From positions 19,468 to 83,467 of the forward strand of contig JAKFDK010000002.1 of NCBI GenBank assembly GCA_036676195.1: DNA of 64,000 nt, read 5' to 3'. This stretch comes from JAKFDK01 sp036676195. Lineage in GTDB: Bacteria; Bacillota; Sulfobacillia; Symbiobacteriales; ZC4RG38. Made by a program: the position numbers and the translations under genes. A model generated the notes under the pieces. The model did not search any database. It had not been told where the DNA came from and was given only the letters and a program-made list of their open reading frames with translations. Shown one piece after another: positions 24,794 through 32,749 of this stretch. Position 1 is the stretch's first letter. Each line of letters starts with the position of its first letter.

Positions 24794-26143
24794 TCAGCGT
24801 ACCGGTTCCCGACCCCCGGGCAGTTCAGCCGGCGGTTGCCAGGGCCGCACCACGGCTGCCTCCCGGGGCGGTTCCGCCTTGTCGGCGCGATCGCCGGCGT
24901 CGCCAGGAGCCCGGCCACCCAGCAGTTGTCTGATATCCAGAAAGAACAGCGCCAGCACTGCACTGGCCCCCAGCGCGGCCGCCGAGAAGTAAAACGGCAG
25001 CGCCCGCCCCATGCCCATCAGCACACCGTATACCGGCGGCCCCAGGGCGACACCGAAAAACCGGGTGGCACTGTAGGCGGCGGTCAGCATCCCGCGCTCC
25101 GCTTCCGCTGCTGACGAAGTAATCAGGGTGTTCAGGGCAGGCAGTACCAGACCAGTGCCCACGCCCAACACCACCAGCCCGGCGAAGAACACCCAGTCCC
25201 CGGCGCCGGTCGCTTCGCGGGCTCCACCCAACACAGGCGTGAGCAGGGTGGCGGCTGTGCCCAGCCCCAGCCCGGTCACCACGGCCGGCTTGAGCAGCCG
25301 CTGATTCTTGCTCAGCCGGTTGCCGGTCAGGTACGAAGTGATCGACATGGCCAGCACTGGCAGGGCCAGAACTCCACCCTTGGGGATTCCGTCCAGCCGG
25401 TATTTGCCTTCCAGCGTCTCCGACAGGTAAAACAGGATGCCAAAGAGGATCGACAGTACCGCCGTCCCTGCCACAAAGCAAGCCGCCAGTGAACGGGCCT
25501 TACGCTTAAAAAGTTGCCAGACCGACCCGAAATACTGCCCGACAGGCAGATCCCTGGCCGATGCGCTGTGCCGGGGTTCACGGGTGATAAACCATACTAA
25601 CAGGGCTGCCGGGATCGTCAGCACCACATACCCGGCAAACACCATGTACCACCCCAGCAGACCGATGGCCGCCCCCAGGATGGGGGACAGCACCTTACCC
25701 AGCCCGTTGGCCGCTTCCAGCAGCCCCAGTGCCTTGGCCCGTTCGGCAGACTGAAAGATGTCTCCGGCCATGGCCATGGCCACCGGAGCCGTGCCGGCCG
25801 CCCCGATGCCCTGAATGACCCGCCCCACCAGCAACAGCATAAAGGCGCGTTCCTGCAGCAGCCATCCAGCCAGAAAGGCCACGACTCCGCCCAGGGCGTA
25901 CAAAATCAGTGACGGGACGATCACCACCTTGCGGCCATACCGGTCAGACAAATAACCGGCCAGGGCAATGGCCACACCGGCAGGAATGGAAAAGGCTGTA
26001 ATCGCCAGTGCCGCCTGCGGTTTGCCAATGTGCAGGGCAGCCCGCATTTCGGGCAGGACAGGAATGAGCATCGAATTGCCCAGGACCATCAAAAAGGGAA
26101 CTGTGCAGAGGGCGGCAAGCTGCCACCCGGTCTGGGCCTTCAA
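24794..26143 (-). CDS. MFS transporter (multidrug-efflux type)
   Basis: 449 aa, twelve predicted membrane segments. The MFS motif A loop GYLSDRYGRKVVIVPSL lies between helices 2 and 3, and GRVIQGIGAAGTAPVAMA is the helix 4 motif of drug:H+ antiporters. A mainly hydrophilic tail of about 45 residues ends the protein. The TTG at 26143 has GGAGGG 7 bases upstream and puts the first helix close to the N-terminus. It is divergent from the DUF441 gene. The substrate is unknown; the antiporter class is suggested by the proline-containing helix pattern only. Confidence 0.82.
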   Translation of the reverse strand: MKAQTGWQLAALCTVPFLMVLGNSMLIPVLPEMRAALHIGKPQAALAITAFSIPAGVAIALAGYLSDRYGRKVVIVPSLILYALGGVVAFLAGWLLQERAFMLLLVGRVIQGIGAAGTAPVAMAMAGDIFQSAERAKALGLLEAANGLGKVLSPILGAAIGLLGWYMVFAGYVVLTIPAALLVWFITREPRHSASARDLPVGQYFGSVWQLFKRKARSLAACFVAGTAVLSILFGILFYLSETLEGKYRLDGIPKGGVLALPVLAMSITSYLTGNRLSKNQRLLKPAVVTGLGLGTAATLLTPVLGGAREATGAGDWVFFAGLVVLGVGTGLVLPALNTLITSSAAEAERGMLTAAYSATRFFGVALGPPVYGVLMGMGRALPFYFSAAALGASAVLALFFLDIRQLLGGRAPGDAGDRADKAEPPREAAVVRPWQPPAELPGGREPVR

Positions 26144-26284
26144 GGATGATCCCTCCAAGTCCGGAACTCCCCCCATAGGGTGCGCCGGACGTGTCACGGC
26201 CATGCTGCATCAGGCATTTGCCAGAATTACGGACATACCTTTGAACCACAGTGCGCATTCAGACAGGTGTTGGGAGGGACTGCA

Positions 26285-26737
26285 TTGGGCGAGGATCGCC
26301 TGATCCTGCTGGTGATCTTCACCCTGGGCGTATTCGTCCGCAACCCGCTGATCGTGGCAGCCGCCGGCATCCTCCTGGTTCTGCAGGCACTCAACGTCCA
26401 GATCCTCTTTCGTTACATGCAAACCAGGGGCATTGAGGCCGGTCTGATCCTGATGCTCCTGGCGGTGCTGGTCCCCTTTGCCACCGGTCGCATCCGGCTG
26501 GTTGATGTCGTGGCCGCGTTCAAGTCCTACACCGGAGTGGCCGGAGTCATCGGCGGCCTGCTGGCATCGAGCATTTCTGCGCCGGGGATCACCTTGCTCA
26601 AGCACCGGCCGGAGGTCATCGTCGGGTTGGTGATAGGATCCGTCCTGGGCGTTGTTTTCCTGCGCGGCATCCCGGTGGGACCGCTGGCTGCCGCTGGCTT
26701 CGCCGCGTTCTTGCTTAAACTGTTGGGCCAGTACTGA
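26285..26737 (+). CDS. DUF441 (UPF0756) membrane protein
   Basis: 150 aa, the typical length of the family. Four or five membrane helices: DRLILLVIFTLGVFVRN, LIVAAAGILLVLQAL, GLILMLLAVLVPFATG and the C-terminal pair. The conserved TGRIRLVDVVAAFKSYTGVAG and PGITLLKHRPEVIVGLVIGS segments are seen. The TTG at 26285 follows GGAGGG by 6 bases. The function of the family is not known. The YqhV-like gene starts 26 bases downstream. Confidence 0.85.
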   Translation: MGEDRLILLVIFTLGVFVRNPLIVAAAGILLVLQALNVQILFRYMQTRGIEAGLILMLLAVLVPFATGRIRLVDVVAAFKSYTGVAGVIGGLLASSISAPGITLLKHRPEVIVGLVIGSVLGVVFLRGIPVGPLAAAGFAAFLLKLLGQY

Positions 26738-26763
26738 CTCTACTCTGGCGGGGGTGGACCCAG

Positions 26764-27030
26764 GTGGAGGAGCGCTTTGCGCAGGGAATGGTGCTGCTGC
26801 GCGGCATCTCAGCCTGCATCGAAGTCGCTGCCGTGGTGTTGATGCTGCGGCTGACCAGATTGGAATCGCTGGTACGGCTCAACGCTTTTTTGGGCCTGGT
26901 GGGACCACTGATTTTTCTGCTGGTCAGCGCCCTGGGACTGGCCGGAATGGCAGGCCGGGTCAACCCCGGACGCTTCCTGCTGGTGGCCGGCGGTGTTCTG
27001 CTGGTAGTATTGGGTACCCGCGCCGGGTAA
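26764..27030 (+). CDS. YqhV-like small membrane protein (DUF2619)
   Basis: 88 aa with three hydrophobic segments. The pattern LLRGISACIEVAAVVLMLRL, then LNAFLGLVGPLIFLLVSALG, then RFLLVAGGVLLVVLG matches Bacillus YqhV, a protein found in spore-formers beside the spoIIIA genes. Here it stands in a different place, directly behind DUF441. The GTG at 26764 is kept because it gives the family-like spacing to the first helix; an in-frame ATG at 26788 is possible. Function unknown. Confidence 0.75.
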   Translation: MEERFAQGMVLLRGISACIEVAAVVLMLRLTRLESLVRLNAFLGLVGPLIFLLVSALGLAGMAGRVNPGRFLLVAGGVLLVVLGTRAG

Positions 27031-27040
27031 AATTCGGCGC

Positions 27041-27074
27041 GGCACGGCCGCTCCCGGATGGGAGCGGCCGTGCC
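27041..27074 (+). terminator. Hairpin after the YqhV-like gene
   Basis: A 15-bp perfect stem (GGCACGGCCGCTCCC and complement, loop GGAT) 11 bases past the stop; no T run. Confidence 0.6.
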
Positions 27075-27262
27075 GTCCGCCGATGTGAGCGTGCGTCGCC
27101 GAAACGATGCACATTCATTAGGATGAGGTGAACGGGGCACCTGCATACATACGGATTTCCCATGAAATCCCCCTGTAGGCAGGGACACTGCGTACCGACG
27201 GCCAATTTTTCGGAAAGGCATCTGACCTGGCCGTATACCCAGCACCAGAGGAGGCAACGGTT

Positions 27263-28336
27263 TTGGTCCGACCGACACAACCATTCCTCATTGCCGCGTT
27301 AACTGCCACCGTGCTCGCGGCCTGCAGCAGCGGCAGGGCACCGGCCGCCCCCGCCTCCCCCCAGCCGCCGGAAGCAGTCAGCAGCCCTGCCAAATCCGTC
27401 ATCCCGCCAACTCCAGACCCGTCCTCTGATCCCAGTGCAGCCCCGAGTCCACCAGCGATCCCGGCGACCCCGGTTCTGGACAAGCTACCGGCCACGCCCG
27501 CCCTGCCCGGCCCTCTGCTGGTAATGGTAGAAAATTCACCCGATGCACGCCCTCAGGCAGGACTTGACCAGGCCGACGTGGTCTACGAAATAGTGGCCGA
27601 AGGCGGCCTCTCCCGGTTTCTGGCCGTATTTGGCCAGCCGGCCGAACGCATTGGCCCGGTCCGCAGCGCCCGCCGTTACTACATGGACATCGCCCGGGCC
27701 TATGATTCCCCCTATGCCCACTGCGGTGCCTCTCCGGACGCTGAAGCTCTGGCCCGCGACGGCTACGTTCAGAGCATGGACGAGATCTACGGCAGCGGCG
27801 CCTGGTTCCGCCGCAGTAGCGACCGGGAGCCGCCACACAACCTGTACACCAGCACCGAACTCCTGCTGGCCGGTGCGCAGGCACAAGGCATGCACCTGGG
27901 CACCATGCCGACAATGCCAACAGTTGCAGGCACCCCCAAGGGCGATGCGGCGCCGGCCGGGGTCAAACTGACCTTCCCCGGCGGCTGGAATCAGGTTCGT
28001 TATACCTATAAAAATGGGGTGTACGCTCGTTTCCACGGCGATGACCCCCATATGATGGAAAGCGGCCGCCAGGTGGCTCCGGCGAATGTGGTGGTGCTCT
28101 ATGCCCGCCACCATTACCGGGGAGACGAGGAAGGCCGCCTGGATGTGGCCGTGATCGGCGAGGGCGACGCCCTGTTCCTGAGCCAGGGACAGGTGCTGCA
28201 CGGGCACTGGCAGAAATCGTCGGCCGATGCTCACTTCCAGTTTACCGCCGCCGGCCGCCCGGTTCTGTTTGCACCCGGGCCCACCTGGATTGAAGTGCTG
28301 CCTTCAGCCGATCATGTCGAGTTGCTGCCGCCCTGA
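27263..28336 (+). CDS. YerB-like DUF3048 lipoprotein
   Basis: 357 aa. Lipoprotein signal with lipobox VLAACSS (Cys at about residue 20), then a Pro/Ala/Ser-rich linker to about residue 85. The DUF3048 core begins with LVMVENSPDARPQAGLDQAD and VYEIVAEGGLSRFLAVF, with the conserved RIGPVRSARRYYMDIA. A second domain (about 230-350) carries RYTYKNGVYAR and NVVVLYARH. The family is widespread in Firmicutes; YerB function is unproven. The TTG at 27263 has AGAGGAGG 8 bases upstream. Confidence 0.88.
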   Translation: MVRPTQPFLIAALTATVLAACSSGRAPAAPASPQPPEAVSSPAKSVIPPTPDPSSDPSAAPSPPAIPATPVLDKLPATPALPGPLLVMVENSPDARPQAGLDQADVVYEIVAEGGLSRFLAVFGQPAERIGPVRSARRYYMDIARAYDSPYAHCGASPDAEALARDGYVQSMDEIYGSGAWFRRSSDREPPHNLYTSTELLLAGAQAQGMHLGTMPTMPTVAGTPKGDAAPAGVKLTFPGGWNQVRYTYKNGVYARFHGDDPHMMESGRQVAPANVVVLYARHHYRGDEEGRLDVAVIGEGDALFLSQGQVLHGHWQKSSADAHFQFTAAGRPVLFAPGPTWIEVLPSADHVELLPP

Positions 28337-28438
28337 CAGATGCCAGCAATTCCCCCGTTCCGGCAGCCAACCGGTTGAAGGGTTACCGACCGGCAGTTCG
28401 TCTATATTCCGTGAACGGACCGCAAGGAGGGACCCTAC

Positions 28439-29659
28439 ATGAGACATGACCGGGTGGGCCGGGTAACAGTGGCCAGCGCCCTGATTGCGCTGGGCAGCAC
28501 CCTGCTGCTGGACAATCTGACCGGCAGCGCCTGGGGCGATATCCTGATCAGATTCTGGCCGGTGATCCTCATTGGCCTGGGGCTGGAGTACTTGCTGTGG
28601 ACCATTTTAGCCGAACGTCAAAGCCAACCGCGCTCCCTGCGTTTCGATCTGGGCGGCGTCATCCTGCTGGCCTTTATTCTGGTGGCCGTCAGCGGTTACT
28701 CAGCAGTCCAGCGCTTCGAGCACAACGGCTGGACACTGAATGTGCACGACCTGCCCTTCTGGGGCGACGACGCCGGCCCCTGGCAGACCCAGGAGCGTAC
28801 TGTCAGCCTGCCGGTCGCCCCCGGGGCCATCCTCGACATTCAGGCCACTGCCGGCACGATTGAGGTCACCGGCACCAGCCCGGACGATCAGGTGCACGTA
28901 CGGGCCGTTTATCCCATCCGCTCGGCCGGCCCTCTGGCTCAGCCCGGTGCTCCTCCCGCCCCCGGGCAGGATGATTTCCGGCTGGATACGGTTGGCGGCG
29001 CCCGCCCCCGCATCGAAGTCGGCCTGGCTCCCGGCTTTCACGGGCGGAACCCGATCCGGCCGGTGCGCCTGTATGTGCAGACACCGGCCGGACTGGGCGC
29101 CGGGGTGAAAACAACCGCCGGCGCAGTAGATGTGCGCGGGCTCACCGGCAACGTCCGCATTGAAACCACCGCCGGTTCCGTCAAGGCCCGGGACCTGGGT
29201 GGAAACGTTTCTGTGCGTACCGAAGTGGGTACAGTGGAAGTTCAGGATGTGGCCGGCCTGGTGGAAGCCCGCACCGGCGGAGGCGCCATCCGGGTCGAGC
29301 GTTTCCAGGGTGGCACGCTGGAAAGCGGCTTCGGAATGGTACGGGCCACCGACTGGACCGGAGCCGACCTGCATATCACCAGCAATACAGGTTCTGTGCA
29401 GGCCCGGACCCAGCACCCGGTCAACGGCGGTGTTTCCATCCGCACCAACGTGGGGCAGATTGAACTGGCCATCCCCCGCGCTTCCAATGCCCAGTTCTGG
29501 CTCGATACCGAGGTGGGCAGCCTGCAGACCCCGGCCGGGGGCAATTTCACCATCTCCCGCAACGGCCCGTCGGCCAGCGGCCGGGGCACCCTGGGGACCG
29601 GCGAGGCCCGGGTAGAACTGCGCAGCGACACAGGCAGGATCGAACTGCAAACCTGGTAA
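28439..29659 (+). CDS. Membrane protein with LiaI-like helices and DUF4097 beta-helix
   Basis: 406 aa with AAGGAGG before the ATG. Residues 10-90 hold two or three membrane helices with the LiaF/LiaI-type motif ILIRFWPVILIGLGLEYLLW. Residues 120-405 form a repetitive beta-strand domain of the DUF4097 (toastrack) type, with short repeats such as VKTTAGAVDVRGLTGNVRIE and VEVQDVAGLVEARTGGGAI. The domain would face outside or inside the membrane, probably for cell-envelope stress or scaffold roles; the function is inferred from the fold. A paralogue lies at 62580-63761. Confidence 0.8.
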   Translation: MRHDRVGRVTVASALIALGSTLLLDNLTGSAWGDILIRFWPVILIGLGLEYLLWTILAERQSQPRSLRFDLGGVILLAFILVAVSGYSAVQRFEHNGWTLNVHDLPFWGDDAGPWQTQERTVSLPVAPGAILDIQATAGTIEVTGTSPDDQVHVRAVYPIRSAGPLAQPGAPPAPGQDDFRLDTVGGARPRIEVGLAPGFHGRNPIRPVRLYVQTPAGLGAGVKTTAGAVDVRGLTGNVRIETTAGSVKARDLGGNVSVRTEVGTVEVQDVAGLVEARTGGGAIRVERFQGGTLESGFGMVRATDWTGADLHITSNTGSVQARTQHPVNGGVSIRTNVGQIELAIPRASNAQFWLDTEVGSLQTPAGGNFTISRNGPSASGRGTLGTGEARVELRSDTGRIELQTW

Positions 29660-29673
29660 CAGCCGCCAACCCG

Positions 29674-29704
29674 GAGGCCGGAGTGAGAGGATCACTCCGG
29701 CCTC
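29674..29704 (+). terminator. Hairpin after the DUF4097 gene
   Basis: GAGGCCGGAGTGA and its perfect complement with a 5-base loop, then TGCTGTTGTG, 15 bases past the stop. Confidence 0.7.
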
Positions 29705-29793
29705 TGCTGTTGTGCGGGCCGGGGCGGGTGCCCGCGGCGGCAAACACTACCGGGATACGGGCCGCTTGGACGGGCACAACTATGATCCGGCGC

Positions 29794-30051
29794 CTATTGG
29801 GCCTGCTGCAGGGTGCCGCGCGGCCCGATGGTCAGCCCCAGCTCCTTCAGCCGCCGGTTCAGAATCCCACCCAGACGTCCGGATTCGGCCGCCGTGAGCA
29901 TCGCCCAGCCCTCGACCCGCACCTTCTCGGCCAGCCCAAGCTCCTCGGCAATTTGCAGCTTTAGCAGGTCCAGCGGGGTCGGTTCCGGCTTCTTCCGCGC
30001 CGGCCGCTCCACCGCACTGGCAATAAGGGTCTGTTTCCTACTGGCGGACAC
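29794..30051 (-). CDS. Alpha/beta-type small acid-soluble spore protein
   Basis: 85 aa. The DNA-binding SASP core is clear: LDLLKLQIAEELGLAEKV, then GWAMLTAAESGRLGGILNRR with the germination-protease-type E-S-G-R context, ending RLKELGL. These proteins coat and protect DNA in dormant spores and are degraded at germination. It is the divergent clostridial variant rather than the Bacillus SspA form, with a basic N-terminal extension (about 25 residues). The GTG at 30051 has AGGAGG 9 bases upstream. It is the firmest sign that the host makes endospores. Confidence 0.88.
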   Translation of the reverse strand: MSASRKQTLIASAVERPARKKPEPTPLDLLKLQIAEELGLAEKVRVEGWAMLTAAESGRLGGILNRRLKELGLTIGPRGTLQQAQ

Positions 30052-30131
30052 TGGCTTCCCACCTCCTGCGGCCTAGTCTTTCCCCTTTCCCGGCAAACAA
30101 TTGGCAGGAGTCAGGTTGCCAAGCAAGAATA

Positions 30132-30160
30132 TACAATGGTGCATACTCGGTTTTGCATAC
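30132..30160 (-). promoter_or_regulatory. Putative sigma-G (forespore) promoter for the SASP gene
   Basis: Leftward strand GTATG (30156-30160, fits the G-pyrimidine-ATR -35 pattern), 17 bases, CATTGTA (30132-30138, fits CATnnTA). It lies about 80 bases before the SASP start, and SASP genes are normally transcribed by sigma-G. Confidence 0.45.
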
Positions 30161-30181
30161 TCATATCTGCATAACCTCTCG
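30140..30181 (+). repeat. Three TGCATA direct repeats with 14-bp period
   Basis: TGCATACTCGGTTT, TGCATACTCATATC and TGCATAACCTCTCG follow one another; an inverted copy AGTATG is next. They lie between the divergent SASP and arginase genes and overlap the proposed sigma-G -35 region. They may be stacked regulator sites or multiple -35 elements. Confidence 0.5.
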
Positions 30182-30247
30182 AGTATGTCGGTTACCGCCC
30201 CGAAGGGCGCGCATCAACAGCTCCCCACGCCAAAGGAGCGAAAGGCC

Positions 30248-31153
30248 ATGGCCATTAAGATGGTGGGCTACCCGACCAACCTGGGTTTACCGGTTCCGCA
30301 GCAGCGTCGTGCCCCCGCCGCCTTCCGGTCTCTGCAGGCGGCAGCCCGTCTGGCCGCGCTGGCCCCGTTCCAGGACCTGGGTGACCTGCCCCTGCCCGCA
30401 GGGGAAACCATCCCCTTTGGCCCGGACCTGCTACGCGAGGTACTGGTACAGGCGCAACGGCAGGCGGACTGGCTCCGGCAGCACTACCACCCGAGCGACC
30501 TGTGGGTTACCCTGGGCGGAGACCACAGCACATCCCTGGGTACGGCGCTCGGGCTGCACCTGACCGGTCAGGATTTCGACATTGTCTGGATTGACGCCCA
30601 CGCCGACTTCAACACCCCTGACACCTCCCCCACCGGCAACCCCCACGGGATGGTCCTGGCGCTACTGTGCGGGCTGGCCGCTCAGCAGCCGCCCACCGTC
30701 AACCCCCGACACATCCATATTCTAGGCGCCCGAGACGTGGATCCGGGGGAGAGGGAACTGCTTGACCGGCACGGGGTTCACGTGTATACCGTAGCGGAAA
30801 GCCTGGCGAACATCGATGCCATCACGGCCCGGCTCCGCCCCAATGTCTTCCTCAGCTTCGATACCGACTCCATGGACCCGGCAGAGGCCCCGGCTGTGCA
30901 AACACCGGTCCCCGGCGGATTCACCCGTGAACAGGCCCGGTCCCTGGCCGCCCTGGTCGGGGCCCGGCGGACCCTGCTGGCTGTTGACGTGGTGGAGTAC
31001 TACCCGGACCTCGACACGGACGGGCAGACCGGACGGGCCGTGACAGACGTACTGGCTACCGCCGCCGGCACTCAGATCGGGCGCCTGCACAGCCTGGCAC
31101 TGGCCAGATCCGTTGCCGGCTCCGTGGCCGGCCCGGCACCGGAGTCACAGTAG
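30248..31153 (+). CDS. Arginase/agmatinase-family ureohydrolase
   Basis: 301 aa. Binuclear Mn2+ motifs are visible: GGDHST, DAHADFNTPDTSPTGNPHGM (Asp-His-Asp ligands) and SFDTDSMDPAEAP. The segment after DAHADFN resembles arginase (N-T-P-x-T-S-P-T-G-N-x-H-G) more than agmatinase, so arginine to ornithine plus urea is the likely reaction. The ATG at 30248 has AAAGGAG about 9 bases upstream; upstream in-frame codons cross the repeat region and are rejected. The 3' end overlaps the convergent gene by 9 bases. Confidence 0.86.
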   Translation: MAIKMVGYPTNLGLPVPQQRRAPAAFRSLQAAARLAALAPFQDLGDLPLPAGETIPFGPDLLREVLVQAQRQADWLRQHYHPSDLWVTLGGDHSTSLGTALGLHLTGQDFDIVWIDAHADFNTPDTSPTGNPHGMVLALLCGLAAQQPPTVNPRHIHILGARDVDPGERELLDRHGVHVYTVAESLANIDAITARLRPNVFLSFDTDSMDPAEAPAVQTPVPGGFTREQARSLAALVGARRTLLAVDVVEYYPDLDTDGQTGRAVTDVLATAAGTQIGRLHSLALARSVAGSVAGPAPESQ

Positions 31154-31783
31154 CCGGAACAGGGCCGCCATCCGCTCCACTTCTCCTTCGCCCACGGCGT
31201 TGCCCCAGGACCAGAGCACCAGGTCAACCACCCGCAGGCGCTCCCCCGTCTGGTCACTGATGGCACCACACAACTGTTCCGGCGTGGTGTCCAGCCTTCC
31301 GGCCAGACGGGGAACCGGTCCGTTCTTTACCACCACATCCCAGCCCAGGTTGCGGGCCAGGTGGTAACGGTTGGTCGGCCCCACGAAGGGCAGCGTGGCC
31401 ATCCAGGCAAACACCTCTTTCAGCGGGCACTCCGCCAGCCGCTGCATCTGCCCGGGATTAGCCGCCAAATCGGCCGCCAGGGCCTGAATGGCGTCGATTT
31501 TACGCGGGTTGGCCAGCACGGCCAGCACATCGCCCCGCGGCGCGGCAGCGGCCGGGGCCGGTACCCAACCGCCCAGGGCCGCACCCAGCCGCTCCCACCG
31601 GGGCAGGATGGCCCGGGCCGTCAGGCCGCAGCAGGCCACCACCCAGCCATACTCCTCCAGCAGGTCACGGTCAGTCTTCTGTTCCGGTGTCTCCGCCCGC
31701 CACCCGGCCACGGTGGTTTCCCAGCAAGGGTCCGTGTGGCGCAGGTGGTCCAGGGCATGCTCCCAAACTGCCAGGTAGTTCAT
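31145..31783 (-). CDS. Helix-hairpin-helix protein, DNA-glycosylase-like, unknown
   Basis: 212 aa. The central part has LPFVGPTNRYHLARNLGWD, which fits a helix-hairpin-helix loop of the HhH-GPD superfamily, followed by VVVKNGPVPRLAGRL where the catalytic Asp of glycosylases would lie (here Asn-Gly-Pro), and a helical tail ending LVLWSWGNAVG. The N-terminal part has a helical WEHALDHLRHTDPCW stretch. There is no FeS cluster. Without the usual Asp it may be an inactive or diverged relative. The ATG at 31783 has only a weak ribosome site. Confidence 0.5.
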   Translation of the reverse strand: MNYLAVWEHALDHLRHTDPCWETTVAGWRAETPEQKTDRDLLEEYGWVVACCGLTARAILPRWERLGAALGGWVPAPAAAAPRGDVLAVLANPRKIDAIQALAADLAANPGQMQRLAECPLKEVFAWMATLPFVGPTNRYHLARNLGWDVVVKNGPVPRLAGRLDTTPEQLCGAISDQTGERLRVVDLVLWSWGNAVGEGEVERMAALFRLL

Positions 31784-31861
31784 ACCTGACACGTTCGGGA
31801 CCACACCTCGCCGTCCCTGCCGCCGGCATGCCCGCTGCCGGCATGGCCACCGCCGCCTATG

Positions 31862-32119
31862 TTATGTGGGCATTTGCACGGGCAGCCCGACCTGGCGCAG
31901 GTCATCCTCTGACAGGTAGCCCGCGGCCACCGCCACTGCCACCGCCTGGTTGTACTCGGCCTTGAGCGCCTGCGTGTCCTCCCGGTAGTTCAGGGTGGGG
32001 GTTGCCACACCCAGCGGCACCCGGGTCTTGAGGTGGTCGGAGCGCTCCTCGGTCTGGGCCACCTGATCGGCCAATGCGAGGATGCGTTCCACCAGTTGTG
32101 CTTCCTCTGCTTTCGTCAT
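31862..32119 (-). CDS. Small helical protein, unknown
   Basis: 85 aa, start ATG with GAGGTGAGG at 3-8 bases. Residues 1-30 are a charged helix likely to coil (AEEAQLVERILALADQVAQT), and the C-terminal half continues with helix ALKAEYNQAVAVAVAAGYLS. I do not recognise it. It is separated from the neighbouring leftward gene by about 80 bases, so its operon membership is unclear. Confidence 0.5.
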   Translation of the reverse strand: MTKAEEAQLVERILALADQVAQTEERSDHLKTRVPLGVATPTLNYREDTQALKAEYNQAVAVAVAAGYLSEDDLRQVGLPVQMPT

Positions 32120-32233
32120 GGCCTCACCTCGGGATTAGAATGCCCTGATAAACTATTTGCAGGCCAACGCCGGGGCAGGTTATACTCATTGGAAGTAAAG
32201 GATTCGACCGGCCAAGCAAGGAGGAAGCCAAGC

Positions 32234-32617
32234 GTGCCGACCAAAATTCTCGGCCTGGATTGGCGGGGCGGGCCGTATACCCACGCCTTCCACGACATCC
32301 CTGAGTTGCCCCACAAGCCGGGTCTGTATAAGCTGCACTACCGCGATCCCAACGGCGAGTGGACTGTGTTCTACGTTGGCGAGGCCAGGAACCTGTACGA
32401 AGCCCTGGTCAGCCACCTTCTGCCCTCTGAACCGGATGCCCGGATTCAGGCACGGGTGGCGACCGGTGAATGCGCATACTCGTATGCCGTTCTAACCGGT
32501 GACGACGCAGACCGGGCCGCAGCCCTGCGCTCCATTTACGACTATTACCAGCCGGCATTGAACGACCCGGCCAAGCTGCCCGCCCCCAACATGCCCATTG
32601 AAGTTAATCCCAACTAA
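32234..32617 (+). CDS. Stand-alone GIY-YIG-like domain protein
   Basis: 127 aa, GTG start with AAGGAGG 9 bases upstream. GLYKLHY and, 13 residues on, FYVGEARNLYEALVSHL fit the GIY...YIG core with the following N-L-x-x-A-L-x-x-H pattern. The later DRAAALRSIYDYYQPALND has the E/D-helix and terminal Asn of the family. The usual catalytic Arg after the YIG motif is not obvious (NLYEAL rather than NLxxR), so nuclease activity is uncertain. A strong terminator follows, so it is a single-gene unit. Confidence 0.6.
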   Translation: MPTKILGLDWRGGPYTHAFHDIPELPHKPGLYKLHYRDPNGEWTVFYVGEARNLYEALVSHLLPSEPDARIQARVATGECAYSYAVLTGDDADRAAALRSIYDYYQPALNDPAKLPAPNMPIEVNPN

Positions 32618-32629
32618 ATCTGTACCTGT

Positions 32630-32664
32630 AAAATGGCCCCGCGCCACCCACGCGGGGCCATTTT
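32630..32664 (+). terminator. Rho-independent terminator
   Basis: AAAATGGCCCCGCG and its perfect complement with a 7-base loop; the stem ends in TTTT, followed by GTATT. Bidirectional in structure. Confidence 0.85.
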
Positions 32665-32749
32665 GTATTCCCAATCGTAGCGGCAGGAAAATGCCCCCTA
32701 ACCATTGAATGGTTATTCGGATCTTGCGCCGTGCGAAGGAGGGTCGCCC

